A DNA stretch of 64,000 bases from Enterobacter bugandensis (GTDB lineage: Bacteria > Pseudomonadota > Gammaproteobacteria > Enterobacterales > Enterobacteriaceae). The notes beneath the pieces were generated by a model, which saw only the letters and a list, made by a program, of their open reading frames with translations, had not been told where the DNA came from and did not search any database. Positions 12,697-24,527 of this stretch are shown here, one piece after another (position 1 is the stretch's first letter; every line of letters starts with the position of its first letter). The translations under genes and the position numbers were made by a program. The stretch spans positions 744,001 to 808,000 of the forward strand of contig NZ_LT992502.1 in NCBI RefSeq assembly GCF_900324475.1, written 5' to 3'.

Positions 12697-15048
12697 TTAC
12701 AAAGAACTACTGTACGGCAGAATGTTCGAACGCAGCATCTGATGCGTGCCCAGGCCGTAGTTGGAGCTCAGGCCGCGCAGTTCGACATTAAAGCCAATCA
12801 CGTTATCGTATTTGCTCTGATTGTTTACAGTGTCCCAGCCGTTAAGCTTACGCTCGTAACCGACGCGCAGCGCGTAACAGCAGGAGTTATATTGCAGACC
12901 AACCATCTGGTCCGCTGGCTTATTCGCGTTGGTGTCAAAGTAGTAAGCGCCTACGATTGACCAGCGGTCGGCGATAGGCCAGCTAGCTGCACCACCAACC
13001 TGCGAGATGCCGTCTTTATACTGTTCTGCGCCTGCATAAGAAGGCAATGTTGCCTGAATATATTCCGGGCTGGCATAACGATACGTCAACTGTACCATGC
13101 GGTCTTCATCGCGACGGTACTCAATAGCGGCACTGCTTGTGGCGATATTATCGAGGCGAGTGTCATATTGCACACCACCACGCAGGCCCCAACGGTCAGT
13201 CATGCGCCAGTACGTATCTCCCGCCCATACCAGCGATCCCGTTTTGTTGTCTTTCTCCCACTGAATGTTGTCATCACCGGTACGTGACTCGGTGAAATAG
13301 TAGATTTGACCAACAGAAACGTTAAAACGTTCAACGGCGGCATCATCATAAACGCGTGTTGTGACGCCGGTCGTTAACTGGTTAGCGGAGGCGATACGGT
13401 CCAGACCGCCGTAAGTACGGTCACGGAACAGGCCGCTGTAGTCAGACTGCAGTAAAGACGAGTCGTAGTTCTGAATCTTGCTCTGATCGCGGTACGGTAC
13501 GTACAAATACTGCATACGTGGCTCAAGCGTCTGGGTATAACCATCCGCCAGCAGGCCCATATCACGCTCGAAGATCAGCTTCCCGTCCATTTTGAACTGC
13601 GGGAGCGTTCGGTTAACCGACTCTTCCAGATGCGCATTCTTCGTGGTGTTGTAATTATCAATATTTTTTTGCTGATAGTGCGTCGCCATCAGCTTGGCTT
13701 CGGTATTCAGGCTTGCCCAGTCGTTAGACCACGGCAGATTGATCGTCGGCTCCAGGTGAACACGCGTAGCTTCCGGCATGTCCGAATCCGTGTTCACGAA
13801 ATGTACCGCCTGAGCGTAAACCCGGGTGTCGAATGGACCTACATTATTCTGATACCAGTTAACGTCCAGCTGCGGCTCTGCACCATAGGTAGGCGTGGAC
13901 TGGTCAGAGAATACCTGGAACTGCTTGGTTGAGACGGTTGCATCAAAGTTCTGCACCGCATAGCCTACGCTGAACTTCTGCGTGGCATAGCCATCCGTGC
14001 TCGAACCGTATTTAGACGAGAAGTCGTTAAAATAAGATGAGTCGCTGACTTTGGTATAGTCAACGTTAAAGCGCCACACCTGATCCATCACTCCGGCATG
14101 CTGCCAGTAGAATAGCCAGCGGTGTTTATCGCCTTCTGTAGGGTGCTCATCCTGGAAGACCTTATCCGACGGCAGATAATCCAGCTCCATCAGGCCAGCA
14201 CCGGCCTGAGTCAGATAGCGGAACTCGTTTTCCCACATGATGTTGCCGCGCTTGTGGATATAATGCGGCGTGATCGTGGCGTCCATGTTGGGCGCGATGT
14301 TCCAGTAATACGGCAGGTAGAACTCAAAGTAGTTCGAGGTGCTGTATTTGGCATTCGGGATCAGGAAGCCCGAGCGACGCTTGTCACCCACGGGAAGCTG
14401 GAGATAAGGGCTGTAGAATACCGGCACCGGACCCAGCTTAAAGCGTGCGTTCCAGATCTCTGCGACCTGCTCTTCACGGTCATGGATAACTTCGCTCCCG
14501 ACCACGCTCCAGGTATTTGAACCCGGCAGACATGATGTAAAGGAGCCATTCTCCAGAATCGTATAGCGGTTTTCACCGCGCTGTTTCATCAGGTCCGCTT
14601 TACCGCGTCCCTGGCGACCCACCATCTGGTAATCACCTTCCCAGACGTTAGTATCTTTGGTATTCAGGTTTGACCAGGCTTTCGGACCTTTCAGGATGAC
14701 CTGATTGTCGTCATAGTGCACATTACCCAGCGCATCCACCGTTCGTACCGGCTCGACCGCGCCTTCCGGCTGCTTCTGGTGCAACTGCACTTCATCAGCC
14801 TGCAGGCGGCTATTGCCCTGGTTAATATCCACATTGCCCGTAAACGTGGCATTGTCAGGATAAGTACCTTTGGAGCTATCGGCAGTAATGGTTACCGGCA
14901 AGCTATTTGTATCGCCCTCCACCAGTGGGCGATTATAACTTGGGACGCCAAGCATACACTGCGAGGCGAGATCGGCCGCCAGCCCCTGTTGACTGTACAG
15001 GGCGGAGCCAATCATTGTGGCCAGGAGGGTGGGGATACGTTTTTTCAT
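12697..15048 (-). CDS. lptD: LPS-assembly outer-membrane protein LptD
   Basis: LptD with LptE forms the outer-membrane plug-and-barrel that inserts lipopolysaccharide in the outer leaflet. The 783 residues are one short of E. coli. A signal peptide (to about residue 24), an N-terminal beta-jellyroll and a 26-strand barrel are expected. All four cysteines used for the activating disulfides are visible: one in SQCMLG near residue 31, one in FTSCLPG, and the CC pair in [12 protein letters not shown]. It heads the minus-strand block leading to surA. The protein is essential. Confidence 0.98.
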   Translation of the reverse strand: MKKRIPTLLATMIGSALYSQQGLAADLASQCMLGVPSYNRPLVEGDTNSLPVTITADSSKGTYPDNATFTGNVDINQGNSRLQADEVQLHQKQPEGAVEPVRTVDALGNVHYDDNQVILKGPKAWSNLNTKDTNVWEGDYQMVGRQGRGKADLMKQRGENRYTILENGSFTSCLPGSNTWSVVGSEVIHDREEQVAEIWNARFKLGPVPVFYSPYLQLPVGDKRRSGFLIPNAKYSTSNYFEFYLPYYWNIAPNMDATITPHYIHKRGNIMWENEFRYLTQAGAGLMELDYLPSDKVFQDEHPTEGDKHRWLFYWQHAGVMDQVWRFNVDYTKVSDSSYFNDFSSKYGSSTDGYATQKFSVGYAVQNFDATVSTKQFQVFSDQSTPTYGAEPQLDVNWYQNNVGPFDTRVYAQAVHFVNTDSDMPEATRVHLEPTINLPWSNDWASLNTEAKLMATHYQQKNIDNYNTTKNAHLEESVNRTLPQFKMDGKLIFERDMGLLADGYTQTLEPRMQYLYVPYRDQSKIQNYDSSLLQSDYSGLFRDRTYGGLDRIASANQLTTGVTTRVYDDAAVERFNVSVGQIYYFTESRTGDDNIQWEKDNKTGSLVWAGDTYWRMTDRWGLRGGVQYDTRLDNIATSSAAIEYRRDEDRMVQLTYRYASPEYIQATLPSYAGAEQYKDGISQVGGAASWPIADRWSIVGAYYFDTNANKPADQMVGLQYNSCCYALRVGYERKLNGWDTVNNQSKYDNVIGFNVELRGLSSNYGLGTHQMLRSNILPYSSSL

Positions 15049-15198
15049 ACGTTATATTTTATTGTTCCGTCATCAGTGGCTACGGCTTACAAACGCTCAG
15101 AGACTATCTTACTCATCAGCGCAGTACCAGCGTTAATCCTGCCCGTTTGCGCGCCAGAGTGTTAGGCTCGCTATCGAATGACGAGTATGATAAAGCAA

Positions 15199-15204
15199 AT
15201 TATA
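15199..15204 (-). promoter_or_regulatory. Possible -10 element for lptD
   Basis: A perfect TATAAT reads leftwards 151-156 bases before the lptD start. No good -35 lies at the usual distance (CGGTCA at 16 bp is poor), so an activator or another sigma factor may help. E. coli lptD also has a sigma-E promoter; I could not find a convincing sigma-E match here. Confidence 0.35.
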
Positions 15205-15287
15205 GGCGATGTCCTTCAATTGACCGTGGCTTGAACACTGTGATGATGACGTTGCGTCGGCAGGGAATATGACTATCCGGGGAGTAT

Positions 15288-16103
15288 ATGCAGTATTGGG
15301 GTAAAATAATCGGCGTTGCGTTCGCCATCATCATGGGTGCCGGGTTCTGGGGAATTGTGCTTGGGCTTATCATTGGCCATATGTTTGATAAGGCACGCAG
15401 CCGCAAAATGGCCTGGTTTGCCAATCAGCGCGAGCGCCAGTCGCTCTTTTTCTCCACCACCTTTGAGGTCATGGGGCACTTAACCAAATCCAAAGGCCGC
15501 GTGACCGAAGCGGATATTCAAATTGCCAGCGTTTTTATGGATCGCATGAACCTGCATGGTGAGTCCCGCCTGGCGGCGCAGAATGCGTTTCGCATCGGTA
15601 AATCGGATAACTATCCGCTGCGTGAAAAGATGCGCCAGTTCCGTAGCATCTGCTTCGGACGTTTTGATTTAATTCGGATGTTTCTGGAAATCCAAATCCA
15701 GGCGGCGTTTGCCGACGGCTCGCTTCACCCCAATGAACGCGATGTCCTGTACGTTATTGCGGAAGAACTGGGTATTTCCCGTATGCAGTTTGACCAGTTC
15801 CTGCGCATGATGCAGGGCGGCGCCCAGTTTGGCGGCGGCTATCACCAGCAGTCTTCCGGCGGTGCATGGCAGCAGGCGCAGCGTGGCCCGACGCTGGAAG
15901 ATGCCTGCAACGTGCTTGGCGTGAAGCCCACGGACGATCAAACCACGATTAAACGTGCCTACCGTAAGCTGATGAGCGAGCATCATCCTGACAAGCTGGT
16001 GGCGAAAGGTTTACCGCCGGAAATGATGGAGATGGCGAAGCAAAAAGCGCAGGAAATCCAGAAGGCGTACGAGCTCATTAAAGAGAAGAAAGGTTTCAAA
16101 TAA
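15288..16103 (+). CDS. djlA: Membrane-anchored DnaJ-like co-chaperone DjlA
   Basis: DjlA is an inner-membrane J-domain protein that stimulates DnaK and influences Rcs signalling in E. coli. The 271 residues match. One transmembrane segment at about residues 7-30 (with the GxxxG-like [18 protein letters not shown] pattern) anchors it, a TerB-like helical domain occupies the middle, a Gly/Gln-rich linker ([15 protein letters not shown]) follows, and the C-terminal J domain carries the HPD motif in SEHHPDKL. It is divergent from lptD and ends at a strong terminator shared with rluA. Confidence 0.96.
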   Translation: MQYWGKIIGVAFAIIMGAGFWGIVLGLIIGHMFDKARSRKMAWFANQRERQSLFFSTTFEVMGHLTKSKGRVTEADIQIASVFMDRMNLHGESRLAAQNAFRIGKSDNYPLREKMRQFRSICFGRFDLIRMFLEIQIQAAFADGSLHPNERDVLYVIAEELGISRMQFDQFLRMMQGGAQFGGGYHQQSSGGAWQQAQRGPTLEDACNVLGVKPTDDQTTIKRAYRKLMSEHHPDKLVAKGLPPEMMEMAKQKAQEIQKAYELIKEKKGFK

Positions 16104-16105
16104 GA

Positions 16106-16135
16106 AAAAGCCCGACAATGTCGGGCTTTTTTTTC
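16106..16135. terminator. Bidirectional terminator between djlA and rluA
   Basis: The stem AAAAGCCCGAC/GTCGGGCTTTT (16106-16116 with 16120-16130) with a 3-base loop has T runs on both strands, so it can end djlA (rightward) and rluA (leftward). Confidence 0.9.
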
Positions 16136-16793
16136 AGAAGTCCACCGGGGCTTTAAACGTCATCGCGTTACCGAAAGTAGGGTGGGTGATGGTGAGCGTC
16201 TGCGCATGGAGCTGCAGGCGTGGCGCTAACGCCAGGGCCTCTGGCGGGGCGTAGAAACGGTCACCCAGAATCGGGTGACCCAGCGCAAGCATATGCACGC
16301 GCAGCTGGTGTGAACGTCCGGTAATCGGCTTAAGCAGGACGCGCGCGGTGTTATCCGGCGCGTACTCCAGCACTTCATATTCGGTTTGCGCGGCCTTGCC
16401 GGTTTCATAACACACCTTCTGCTTTGGCCTGTTCGGCCAGTCGCAAATCAGCGGTAAATCCACCAGCCCTTCCGCCTGCACCGGGTGGCCCCAGACGCGG
16501 GCAACATACTGCTTCTTCGGCTCGCGCTCGCGGAACTGACGCTTCAGCTCGCGCTCCGCCGCTTTATTCAGCGCCACCACAATCACGCCGCTGGTGGCCA
16601 TGTCCAGGCGATGGACGGACTCGGCCTGCGGATAATCGCGCTGAATGCGCGTCATCACGCTGTCTTTGTGCTCATCCAGACGGCCCGGCACGGACAACAG
16701 GCCGCTCGGCTTGTTGACCACCATAATGTGTTCATCCTGATACAGAATGACCAGCCAGGGATCCTGCGGCGGATTATACGGCTCCATCACCAT
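16134..16793 (-). CDS. rluA: Dual-specificity 23S rRNA/tRNA pseudouridine synthase RluA
   Basis: RluA makes pseudouridine 746 in 23S rRNA and position 32 in several tRNAs. The 219 residues equal E. coli. The catalytic Asp sits in HRLDMATSG near residue 64, and the RluA-family GRSHQLRVHMLALGHPILGD motif is present near residue 160. It follows rapA by 12 bases, and the two are probably cotranscribed. Confidence 0.97.
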   Translation of the reverse strand: MVMEPYNPPQDPWLVILYQDEHIMVVNKPSGLLSVPGRLDEHKDSVMTRIQRDYPQAESVHRLDMATSGVIVVALNKAAERELKRQFREREPKKQYVARVWGHPVQAEGLVDLPLICDWPNRPKQKVCYETGKAAQTEYEVLEYAPDNTARVLLKPITGRSHQLRVHMLALGHPILGDRFYAPPEALALAPRLQLHAQTLTITHPTFGNAMTFKAPVDF

Positions 16794-16805
16794 CTTGCGC
16801 TCCGT

Positions 16806-19712
16806 TTACTGATGCGTCACAACGATAAGACGCAGGGCATCCAGACGCCAGCCTGCCTGATTCAGGCTTTCCAGCACCTGCTGACGGTTGCTTTCAATTG
16901 CCGCCAGTTCGTCGTCGCGGATGTTCGGGTTGACCGCTTTTAACGCTTCCAGACGGGACAGCTCGGCAGACAGTTTCTCGTCGGCTTCATTGCGCGCGGC
17001 GTCAATCAGGTCTCGGGCCGCTTTTTCAATCTGGATTTCGCCCTGCTGGAGAATGGCGTGCACGTCCTGCTGCACCGCGTTCACCAGCTTGCTGCCGGTA
17101 TGGCGGTTCACCGCGCTCAGCTGGCGGTTGAAGCTTTCGAACTCCACCTGTCCTGCCAGGTTCGTACCGTTTTTATCCAGCAGCAAACGCACCGGCGTTG
17201 GCGGCAGGAAGCGGTTGAGCTGAAGCTGTTTCGGCGCCTGTGCTTCCACAACATAGATCAGCTCCAGCAGCAGCGTGCCTACGGGCAGCGCCTTGTTTTT
17301 CAACAGGGAGATGGTGCTGCTGCCGGTATCACCGGAGAGGATCAGATCCAGCCCGTTGCGGATCAGCGGGTGTTCCCAGGTGATGAACTGAGCATCTTCA
17401 CGGGACAGCGCCACGTCACGCTCGAAGGTGATGGTACAGCCATCTTCCGGCAGGCCCGGGAAATCGGGCACCAGCATGTGGTCTGACGGGGTTAACACGA
17501 TCAGGTTCTCGCCACGATCGTCCTGGTTAATCCCGACAATGTCGAACAGGTTCATGGAGAAGCCGATCAGGCTGGTGTCGTCATCTTGTTCTTCAATGCT
17601 CTCGGCAAGCGCCTGCGCTTTTTCGCCACCGTTGGAGTGGATCTCCAGCAGGCGGTCGCGCCCCTGTTCAAGCTGCGCCTTCAGCGCTTCATGTTTCTCG
17701 CGGCAGGATTTAATCAGATCGTCAAAACCGTCGGTATTTTCCGGCGCGGCCAGGTAACCGATCAGATCGCCGTGTACCTGGTCATAAATGGTGCGACCCG
17801 TCGGGCAGGTATGCTCAAACGCATCCAGACCTTCGTGGAACCAGCGCACCAGCACGGACTGAGCGGTTTTTTCCAGGTACGGCACGTGGATCTGAATATC
17901 ATGCGCCTGGCCGATACGATCCAGACGGCCGATACGCTGCTCCAGCAGATCCGGGTTGAACGGCAGATCGAACATCACCAGATTGCTGGCGAACTGGAAG
18001 TTACGCCCTTCAGAACCGATTTCGGAGCACAGCATCACCTGCGCGCCGCTGTCCTCTTCACTGAACCACGCCGCCGCTCGGTCGCGCTCGACGATGGACA
18101 TGCCTTCGTGGAACACGGCGGCACGAATGCCTTCGCGCTCGCGCAGAACCTGTTCCAGTTGCAGAGCGGTGGCGGCTTTGGCGCAGATCACCAGCACTTT
18201 CTGGGAGCGGTGCGCGGTGAGGTAGCCCATCAGCCACTCCACGCGCGGGTCGAAGTTCCACCAGGTGCCGGTATCGCCTTCAAATTCCTGATAAATCTGT
18301 TCCGGGTAGAGCATGTCACGCGCGCGCTCTTCCTGAGTTTTGCGCGCGCCCATAATGCCGGAGACTTTAATCGCCGTCTGATACTGCGTCGGCAGCGGGA
18401 GCTTGATGGTGTGCAGTTCGCGTTTAGGGAACCCTTTCACGCCGTTACGGGTGTTGCGGAACAGCACGCGGCTGGTGCCGTGACGGTCCATCAGCATGTC
18501 GATCAGCTCTTTACGCGCGGATCCCGCATTCTCGCTGTCGCTGTTCGCAGCCTGCAGCAGCGGTTCGATATCCTGCTCGCCAATCAGATCGCTCAGGGTG
18601 TTGAGTTCATCGTTTGAGAGACGTTTACCCGCCAGCAGCAGCGCGACGGCATCCGCAACCGGACGGTAGTTGTTCTGCTCTTCCACGAACTGAGCGAAGT
18701 CGTGGAAACGGTTTGGATCGAGCAGGCGCAGACGGGCGAAGTGACTTTCCAGACCGAGCTGCTCCGGCGTTGCGGTCAGCAGCATGACGCCGGGCACGCG
18801 CTCGGCAAGCTGTTCAATCGCCATATATTCGCGGCTTGGGGCATCTTCGCTCCACACCAGGTGGTGCGCTTCGTCGACGACCATCAGGTCCCATTCGGCA
18901 TCGCACAGATGCTCAAGACGCTGCTTGCTGCGGCGCACGAAATCCAGCGAGCAGATCACCAGCTGTTCGGTTTCAAACGGGTTGTCCGCGTCGTGCTGCG
19001 CTTCGGCATAGCGCTCGTCGTCGAAGAGGGAGAAGCGCAGGTTAAAGCGGCGCAGCATCTCCACCAGCCACTGGTGTTGCAGCGTTTCCGGCACGACAAT
19101 CAGCACGCGCTCGGCAGCGCCGGAGAGCAGCTGCTGGTGCAGGATCATGCCCGCTTCGATGGTTTTACCCAGGCCCACTTCGTCAGCCAGCAGCACGCGG
19201 GGCGCATGGCGACGGCCCACGTCATGGGCGATATTCAACTGGTGGGGGATCAGGCTGGTGCGCTGGCCGCGCAGGCCACTCCACGGCATGCGGTACTGTT
19301 CGCTCTGGAACTTACGCGCGCGGTAGCGCAGCGAGAAGCGATCCATACGGTCGATTTGCCCGGCAAACAGGCGGTCCTGCGGCTTGCTGAACACCAGTTT
19401 GCTGTCGAGCAGTACTTCACGCAGGATGACGTTCGTCTCTTCGGTATCAAGACGCGTTCCGATGTAGGCGAGCAGTCCATTCTCTTCTTTTACGTCTTCA
19501 ACCTTTAGCTGCCAGCCTTCGTGGCTGGTCACGGTGTCGCCCGGATTGAACATTACGCGGGTCACAGGGGAGTCATTGCGGGCGTACAGGCGGTTTTCAC
19601 CGGTAGCAGGGAAGAGGAGGGTAACCATGCGCGCATCAACGGCAACGACGGTTCCTAATCCAAGTTCGCTTTCTGTATCGCTGATCCAGCGTTGACCAAG
19701 TGTAAAAGGCAT
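16806..19712 (-). CDS. rapA: RNA polymerase-recycling SWI2/SNF2 ATPase RapA
   Basis: RapA (HepA) is a translocase bound to RNA polymerase that recycles stalled enzyme. The 968 residues match E. coli. Two N-terminal Tudor-like beta domains ([18 protein letters not shown] at the start) precede the ATPase: Walker A in [13 protein letters not shown] near residue 177, the DEAH box in [10 protein letters not shown], motif V/VI in [22 protein letters not shown] near residue 600, then Spacer and C-terminal domains. The ATG lies 128 bases after polB. Confidence 0.98.
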   Translation of the reverse strand: MPFTLGQRWISDTESELGLGTVVAVDARMVTLLFPATGENRLYARNDSPVTRVMFNPGDTVTSHEGWQLKVEDVKEENGLLAYIGTRLDTEETNVILREVLLDSKLVFSKPQDRLFAGQIDRMDRFSLRYRARKFQSEQYRMPWSGLRGQRTSLIPHQLNIAHDVGRRHAPRVLLADEVGLGKTIEAGMILHQQLLSGAAERVLIVVPETLQHQWLVEMLRRFNLRFSLFDDERYAEAQHDADNPFETEQLVICSLDFVRRSKQRLEHLCDAEWDLMVVDEAHHLVWSEDAPSREYMAIEQLAERVPGVMLLTATPEQLGLESHFARLRLLDPNRFHDFAQFVEEQNNYRPVADAVALLLAGKRLSNDELNTLSDLIGEQDIEPLLQAANSDSENAGSARKELIDMLMDRHGTSRVLFRNTRNGVKGFPKRELHTIKLPLPTQYQTAIKVSGIMGARKTQEERARDMLYPEQIYQEFEGDTGTWWNFDPRVEWLMGYLTAHRSQKVLVICAKAATALQLEQVLREREGIRAAVFHEGMSIVERDRAAAWFSEEDSGAQVMLCSEIGSEGRNFQFASNLVMFDLPFNPDLLEQRIGRLDRIGQAHDIQIHVPYLEKTAQSVLVRWFHEGLDAFEHTCPTGRTIYDQVHGDLIGYLAAPENTDGFDDLIKSCREKHEALKAQLEQGRDRLLEIHSNGGEKAQALAESIEEQDDDTSLIGFSMNLFDIVGINQDDRGENLIVLTPSDHMLVPDFPGLPEDGCTITFERDVALSREDAQFITWEHPLIRNGLDLILSGDTGSSTISLLKNKALPVGTLLLELIYVVEAQAPKQLQLNRFLPPTPVRLLLDKNGTNLAGQVEFESFNRQLSAVNRHTGSKLVNAVQQDVHAILQQGEIQIEKAARDLIDAARNEADEKLSAELSRLEALKAVNPNIRDDELAAIESNRQQVLESLNQAGWRLDALRLIVVTHQ

Positions 19713-19734
19713 AGTTGTTCGGCTCTAATCTTTA

Positions 19735-19763
19735 ATTGCAGGCAATAGTTCGACCCCCGTCAA
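19735..19763 (-). promoter_or_regulatory. Candidate rapA promoter
   Basis: Reading leftwards, TTGACG (19763-19758) and TGCAAT (19740-19735) are 17 bp apart, leaving a very short leader before the ATG at 19712. Found by eye only. Confidence 0.45.
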
Positions 19764-19840
19764 AAAAGACGGTCATCGAAAAATGGGTCCGGGAATGGAA
19801 AGGGCGCTATGGTACTGGATGGCAGCCATTTCGTCACGCG

Positions 19841-22198
19841 TCAAAATAGGCCAAGTTGCCCTGTCACAAGTGTAGCAAAATCGTCGTCGATGAACGGTAA
19901 AATTCCCTCCGCAACCGGCTGAAGCTGGCGGGTCAGGTAGTGATCGTAATCGAGAGGCGACTGCTGGTAATCAACGGGCTCCGGCCCGTTCGTTGTCCAG
20001 ACGTATTTTATCGTCCCCCGGTTCTGATACTGCGGCGCGCGTCCCCGGCGCACATTCTCTTCGTCCGCCAGGCGCGCGGCGCGCACGTGGGGTGGGACGT
20101 TGCGCTGGTACTCCGCCAGCGGGCGGCGCAGGCGCTTGCGATACACCAGCTGGTCATCCAGCTCGCCGGCCATCAGGCTGGCGATGGTTTCGCGGATGTA
20201 GTCCTGATAGGGCTCGTTGCGGAAAATCCGCAGATAGAGCGTCTTCTGGAACTGCTGGGCCAGCGGTGTCCAGTCAGTGCGCACCGTCTCCAGCCCCTTA
20301 AACACCATTCTCTGCTTTTCACCCTCCTGGATCAGCCCGGCGTAGCGCTTCTTGCTGCCCTGGTCAGTACCGCGGATGGTGGGCATTAAAAAACGGGCAA
20401 AATGGGTTTCAAATTCCAGTTCTAATGCGCTGGTTAACCGCTCTTTTTGCAAATGTTCCTGCCACCAGTCGTTTACGAAGGCCACCAGTTCTTTGCCGAT
20501 TCGTGAGGCGTCGTCTTCTGAATGTGCGCCCTTAAGCCACACAAAGGTTGAATCCGTGTCGCCGTAGATAACGTCATAGCCCCGGGATTCAATCAGCGCT
20601 TTGGTCTGACGCATGATGTCGTGTCCGCGCATGGTGATGGACGACGCCAGACGCGGATCGAAGAAGCGGCAGGCGCTGGTACCCAGCACGCCGTAGAAAG
20701 CGTTCATAATAATTTTCAGGGCCTGCGAGAGCGGCTTGTTGCCATGACGTTTCGCCTCGTCGCGGCCGTGCCAGATGTTCCCCACAATCTCCGGCAGACA
20801 GTGTTTTTCGCGCGAGAAGCGTGCCCCGAGAAAACCTTCGGTGCTGTGCGCGTCGTCTGGCTGCGCCATCCCCTCCACCAGCCCCACCGGGTCAATAAGG
20901 AAAGTGCGGATAATTGACGGGTAGAGGCTTTTGTAGTCCAGCACCAGAACCGAATCATACAGTCCTGGGCGGGAGTCCATCACGTAGCCGCCGGGGCTGG
21001 CCTGCGGCGGTACGTCCCCGAGGTTGGGCGCAACATAGCCCGCACGGTGCATTCGTGGGAAATAGAGGTGGCTAAAGGCGGCTACCGAGCCGCCGTGCCT
21101 GTCAGCCGCGAGGCCATTTACCGTCGCGCGCTCCAGCAGGAACGGCATGATCTCGGTTTTGTGGAATATCTGCGTCACCAGCTCGCAGTCTTTCAGGTTA
21201 TAGGTGGCGAGCGCCGGTTTGTCTTCGTTGAAGCGCCGGTCAATCTCGTCCATGCGGTCCCACGGATTGTCGATGGATTTGCCTTCACCGAGCAATTCCT
21301 GCGCTACCGCTTCCAGAGAGAAGGAGGAGAAATTCCAGAACGCGGATTTCAGCGCCTCGATGCCGTCGATAATCAGGCGGCCGTTGGCCTGCGCAAAGAA
21401 CACGCCGTTCTTAAAGCCGTGCTCACGCCACTCCAGCTCCGTATTTCCGCGCCCGAGCATCAGTGGGATGCGATACCGCTCTGCGTGTTTTTGCAGTACG
21501 CGCAGGTCAAACTGCACCACGTTCCAGCCGATCAGCACGTCCGGGTCGTGCTCGGCAAACCACTGGTTAAGCTTCTCCAGCAGCTGCGGTCGGCTGTTGA
21601 CGTACTCAAGCTGAAAATCGAGCGCGGACGCATCGCCGTTCGGCGGCCCGAGCATATAGACAACCCGCTGCCCGCAGCCTTCCAGGCCGATGCAGTATAG
21701 CTCGCCGTGACGGGTGGTTTCGATATCCAGGGAAACCCACTTTAGCGGGGGGCGATAATGCGGATTAGGCTTCAGGCGAGCGTTGATAAGGGTGCCGTTT
21801 TGCTCAGCGCCGTCAACCCAGACGGGGGCGGTAATAAACCGCTCCATCAGAAAGCGTTCCGGCGGACGAATGTCCGCTTCGTAGAGCGTCACGCCCGCTT
21901 CGCGTAGTAATTTTTCGTAGCGCATCAGTTGGCGATGGGCGCGGCAGTATAGGCCATACACCGGCTGACGATGGAAATCTTTTAGCTCAAGAGGAGTGAG
22001 GCGCCAGCCGTTCTCATCGCGCAGCAGTTGTTTTACCTTCTCGACGTAATGTTCAGGGATAAACGCCACGGATTCCTGAGGAGGAAGCGTAACGTGCAGC
22101 GGGCCGTTATCTGTCGCCAGCCAGAACGCAACCTCGGTGCCCTGAGGGGTATCCCGCCAGTGTCGGGTCAGTAAAAAGCCTTCTTGCGCCTGTGCCAC
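19841..22198 (-). CDS. polB: DNA polymerase II
   Basis: Pol II is a family B polymerase with 3'-5' proofreading, induced in the SOS response for lesion bypass and fork restart. The 785 residues are two more than E. coli. The exonuclease motif [11 protein letters not shown] lies near residue 154. The polymerase palm carries [10 protein letters not shown] near residue 420 and the catalytic YGDTDSTF near residue 545; the C-terminal thumb ends TGQLGLF, a clamp-binding motif. A LexA box lies 57-72 bases upstream of its ATG. Confidence 0.98.
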   Translation of the reverse strand: MAQAQEGFLLTRHWRDTPQGTEVAFWLATDNGPLHVTLPPQESVAFIPEHYVEKVKQLLRDENGWRLTPLELKDFHRQPVYGLYCRAHRQLMRYEKLLREAGVTLYEADIRPPERFLMERFITAPVWVDGAEQNGTLINARLKPNPHYRPPLKWVSLDIETTRHGELYCIGLEGCGQRVVYMLGPPNGDASALDFQLEYVNSRPQLLEKLNQWFAEHDPDVLIGWNVVQFDLRVLQKHAERYRIPLMLGRGNTELEWREHGFKNGVFFAQANGRLIIDGIEALKSAFWNFSSFSLEAVAQELLGEGKSIDNPWDRMDEIDRRFNEDKPALATYNLKDCELVTQIFHKTEIMPFLLERATVNGLAADRHGGSVAAFSHLYFPRMHRAGYVAPNLGDVPPQASPGGYVMDSRPGLYDSVLVLDYKSLYPSIIRTFLIDPVGLVEGMAQPDDAHSTEGFLGARFSREKHCLPEIVGNIWHGRDEAKRHGNKPLSQALKIIMNAFYGVLGTSACRFFDPRLASSITMRGHDIMRQTKALIESRGYDVIYGDTDSTFVWLKGAHSEDDASRIGKELVAFVNDWWQEHLQKERLTSALELEFETHFARFLMPTIRGTDQGSKKRYAGLIQEGEKQRMVFKGLETVRTDWTPLAQQFQKTLYLRIFRNEPYQDYIRETIASLMAGELDDQLVYRKRLRRPLAEYQRNVPPHVRAARLADEENVRRGRAPQYQNRGTIKYVWTTNGPEPVDYQQSPLDYDHYLTRQLQPVAEGILPFIDDDFATLVTGQLGLF

Positions 22199-22209
22199 GC
22201 CATTATCCC

Positions 22210-22243
22210 AAAAACAAAACCAGGCCTGATTATAGCCTGGTTG
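22210..22243 (-). terminator. araBAD terminator
   Basis: Read leftwards, CCAGGC (22240-22235) pairs with GCCTGG (22226-22221), followed by TTTTGTTTTT. It lies between the araD stop and polB, separating the two units. Confidence 0.75.
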
Positions 22244-22254
22244 AATGTTTTATG

Positions 22255-22270
22255 CTGGGGATATATACAG
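22255..22270. promoter_or_regulatory. LexA (SOS) box of polB
   Basis: CTGGGGATATATACAG fits the LexA rule CTG-N10-CAG with an AT-alternating right half, and begins two bases past the araD stop codon. A TATAAT lying leftward at 22234-22229 would be the polB -10, and the box would then cover the -35 region, a position suited to repression. E. coli polB (dinA) is LexA-controlled. Confidence 0.7.
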
Positions 22271-22271
22271 T

Positions 22272-22967
22272 TTATTGTCCGTAATAGGCCTTCGCGCCGT
22301 GCTTGCGCAGGTAGTGTTTATCCAGCAGGGTTTGCTGCATATCCGGCAACTGCGGTGCCAGCTGGCGGCAGAAGATCCCCATATAGGCGATTTCCTCCAG
22401 CACTATTGCGTTATGCACCGCGTCTTGCGCGTTTTTACCCCAGGCAAACGGGCCGTGAGAATGCACCAGTACGCCGGGCATTTGCGCCGCGTCGATCCCC
22501 TGTTTTTCAAAGGTTTCGACGATCACGTTCCCGGTTTCCCATTCGTACTCACCGCTAATCTCCGCATCGGTCATCAGACGCGTGCAGGGAATGGTGCCGT
22601 AAAAGTAGTCCGCGTGGGTGGTGCCGGTGGCCGGAATGGACTGGCCCGCCTGCGCCCAGATGGTCGCGTGACGCGAGTGGGTATGCACGATGCCGCCGAT
22701 AGTCGGGAAGGACTGATACAGCAGACGGTGGGTGGGCGTATCGGATGACGGTTTTTTGTTACCTTCCACCACTTCACCCGTTTCGATGCTGACCACGACC
22801 ATATCCTCTGCGGTCATCACCGTGTAATCCACGCCCGAAGGCTTGATCACGAATACCCCTTTATCCCGGTCAACGGCGCTGACGTTGCCCCAGGTCAGAG
22901 TCACCAGGTTATGTTTTGGCAGCGCCAGGTTGGCTTCAAGTACCTGACGTTTGAGATCTTCTAACAT
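22272..22967 (-). CDS. araD: L-ribulose-5-phosphate 4-epimerase
   Basis: AraD converts L-ribulose 5-phosphate to D-xylulose 5-phosphate, the last step of arabinose breakdown. The 231 residues equal E. coli from ATG 22967; 11 further upstream codons fall in a repeat and are rejected. It is a class II aldolase-fold enzyme with the Zn-binding [12 protein letters not shown] motif near residue 95 and a third histidine in [10 protein letters not shown] near residue 171. Third gene of araBAD. Confidence 0.97.
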   Translation of the reverse strand: MLEDLKRQVLEANLALPKHNLVTLTWGNVSAVDRDKGVFVIKPSGVDYTVMTAEDMVVVSIETGEVVEGNKKPSSDTPTHRLLYQSFPTIGGIVHTHSRHATIWAQAGQSIPATGTTHADYFYGTIPCTRLMTDAEISGEYEWETGNVIVETFEKQGIDAAQMPGVLVHSHGPFAWGKNAQDAVHNAIVLEEIAYMGIFCRQLAPQLPDMQQTLLDKHYLRKHGAKAYYGQ

Positions 22968-22978
22968 CGTTGTCTCCC

Positions 22979-23006
22979 TGCCCGGCGAGCGCAGCGCCAC
23001 CGGGCA
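22979..23006. repeat. REP-like palindrome between araA and araD
   Basis: TGCCCGGCGAGCGCAGCGCC followed by ACCGGGCA forms an imperfect palindrome of the REP/PU type (outer stem TGCCCGG/CCGGGCA). It lies in the 47-base araA-araD gap and may stabilise upstream mRNA, as REPs do in other operons. Confidence 0.7.
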
Positions 23007-23014
23007 TTACGTAC

Positions 23015-24517
23015 TTAGCGTTTTGAACCGTAATAGACTTCGTTCCAGCGCAGCGCGTCTTTAAAGGCTGGCAGACGGGTGTCGTTATCAATCACGGTCA
23101 GCTCGATATCGTGCAGCTCGGCAAACTGGCGCATATCGTTCAGGTCCAGCGCGTGGCTGAAGACGGTGTGGTGCGCGCCACCCGCCAGGATCCAAGCCTC
23201 TGACGCGGTTGGCAGGTCCGGCTGCGCTTTCCACAAGGCATTGGCGACCGGCAGCTTCGGCAGAGAGTGCGGGGTTTCAACCGCATCGACGCAGTTCACC
23301 AGCAGGCGGAAGCGGTCGCCGAGGTCGATCAGGCTGGCGTTGATGGCCGGACCGGTACGGGTGTTGAAGATCAGACGGGCCGGATCCGCTTTGCCGCCGA
23401 TGCCGAGGTACTGCACGTCAAGGATCGGTTTCTCTTCAACCGCGATGGAGGGACACACTTCCAGCATGTGCGAACCGAGCACCAGATCGTTGCCGTTCTC
23501 GAAGTGGTAGGTGTAGTCCTCCATAAAGGAGGTGCCGCCCTGCAGACCGGTCGACATCACCTTCATGATGCGAAGCAGAGCGGCAGTTTTCCAGTCGCCT
23601 TCACCCGCAAAGCCGTAGCCCTGCTGCATCAGACGTTGTACTGCCAGACCCGGCAGCTGTTTAAGGCCGTGCAGGTCTTCAAATGTAGTGGTAAAAGCGT
23701 GGAAGCCGCCCTGTTCCAGAAAACGCTTCATGCCCAGCTCAATGCGTGCGGCATCCAGCACGTTCTGGCGCTTGTCGCCGTTGATTTGTGCCGCAGGCGT
23801 CAGGCGGTAGCTGCTTTCGTACTCGTCCACCAGCGCGCTCACGTCGCCGTCGCTGATGTCATTCACCACCTGCACCAGGTCGCCCACCGCCCAGGTATTC
23901 ACGGAGAAGCCGAACTTGATCTGCGCCGCGACTTTATCGCCGTCGGTCACCGCCACTTCACGCATGTTGTCGCCGAAACGCACCACTTTCAGGTGACGGG
24001 TATCCTGCTTAGAGACCGCCTGACGCATCCAGGAGCCGATACGCTGTTGTGCCTTGCCGTCCTGCCAGTGGCCGGTGACCACAGCGTGCTGCTGGCGCAT
24101 GCGCGCGCCGATGAAGCCGAACTCGCGGCCGCCGTGCGCGGTCTGGTTCAGGTTCATGAAGTCCATGTCGATGCTGTCCCACGGCAGGGAGGCATTGAAC
24201 TGAGTGTGGAACTGCAGTAGCGGTTTGTTGAGGATTGCCAGGCCGTTGATCCACATTTTGGCCGGTGAGAAGGTGTGCAGCCACACGACCAGGCCGGCGC
24301 ATTTGTCGTCGTAGTTGGCGTCACGGCAGATATTGGTGATTTCGTCCGGCGTCGTACCCAGCGGCTTCAGCACCAGTTTGCACGGCAGTTTGGCTTCCGC
24401 GTTCAGCGCGTTAACCACGTGCTCCGCGTGTTTCGTTACCTGCTGCAGCGCTTCCGGTCCGTACAGATGCTGGCTGCCAATCACAAACCACACTTCATAA
24501 TTATTAAAAATGGTCAT
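23015..24517 (-). CDS. araA: L-arabinose isomerase
   Basis: AraA interconverts L-arabinose and L-ribulose, using Mn2+. The 500 residues equal E. coli when the second of two adjacent ATGs (24517) is used; its AGGA site is 7 bases away, while the first ATG at 24520 is only 4 bases away. The N-terminal [16 protein letters not shown] and central [20 protein letters not shown] motifs, with the metal-binding Glu and His residues, are intact. Confidence 0.97.
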   Translation of the reverse strand: MTIFNNYEVWFVIGSQHLYGPEALQQVTKHAEHVVNALNAEAKLPCKLVLKPLGTTPDEITNICRDANYDDKCAGLVVWLHTFSPAKMWINGLAILNKPLLQFHTQFNASLPWDSIDMDFMNLNQTAHGGREFGFIGARMRQQHAVVTGHWQDGKAQQRIGSWMRQAVSKQDTRHLKVVRFGDNMREVAVTDGDKVAAQIKFGFSVNTWAVGDLVQVVNDISDGDVSALVDEYESSYRLTPAAQINGDKRQNVLDAARIELGMKRFLEQGGFHAFTTTFEDLHGLKQLPGLAVQRLMQQGYGFAGEGDWKTAALLRIMKVMSTGLQGGTSFMEDYTYHFENGNDLVLGSHMLEVCPSIAVEEKPILDVQYLGIGGKADPARLIFNTRTGPAINASLIDLGDRFRLLVNCVDAVETPHSLPKLPVANALWKAQPDLPTASEAWILAGGAHHTVFSHALDLNDMRQFAELHDIELTVIDNDTRLPAFKDALRWNEVYYGSKR

Positions 24518-24527
24518 CATCGTGTCC

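Noticed and set aside
15049-15287. Sigma-E promoter for lptD
   Set aside because: No segment on the lptD strand gives both a GGAACTT-like -35 and a TCTGA-like -10 at 15-16 bp.
17586-18617. 343-codon forward frame inside rapA
   Set aside because: Opposite-strand shadow of rapA with no family resemblance; similar frames occur opposite araA, araB, leuA and murD and were dismissed for the same reason.
22968-23000. Upstream extension of araD
   Set aside because: The added codons are read from the REP-like palindrome.
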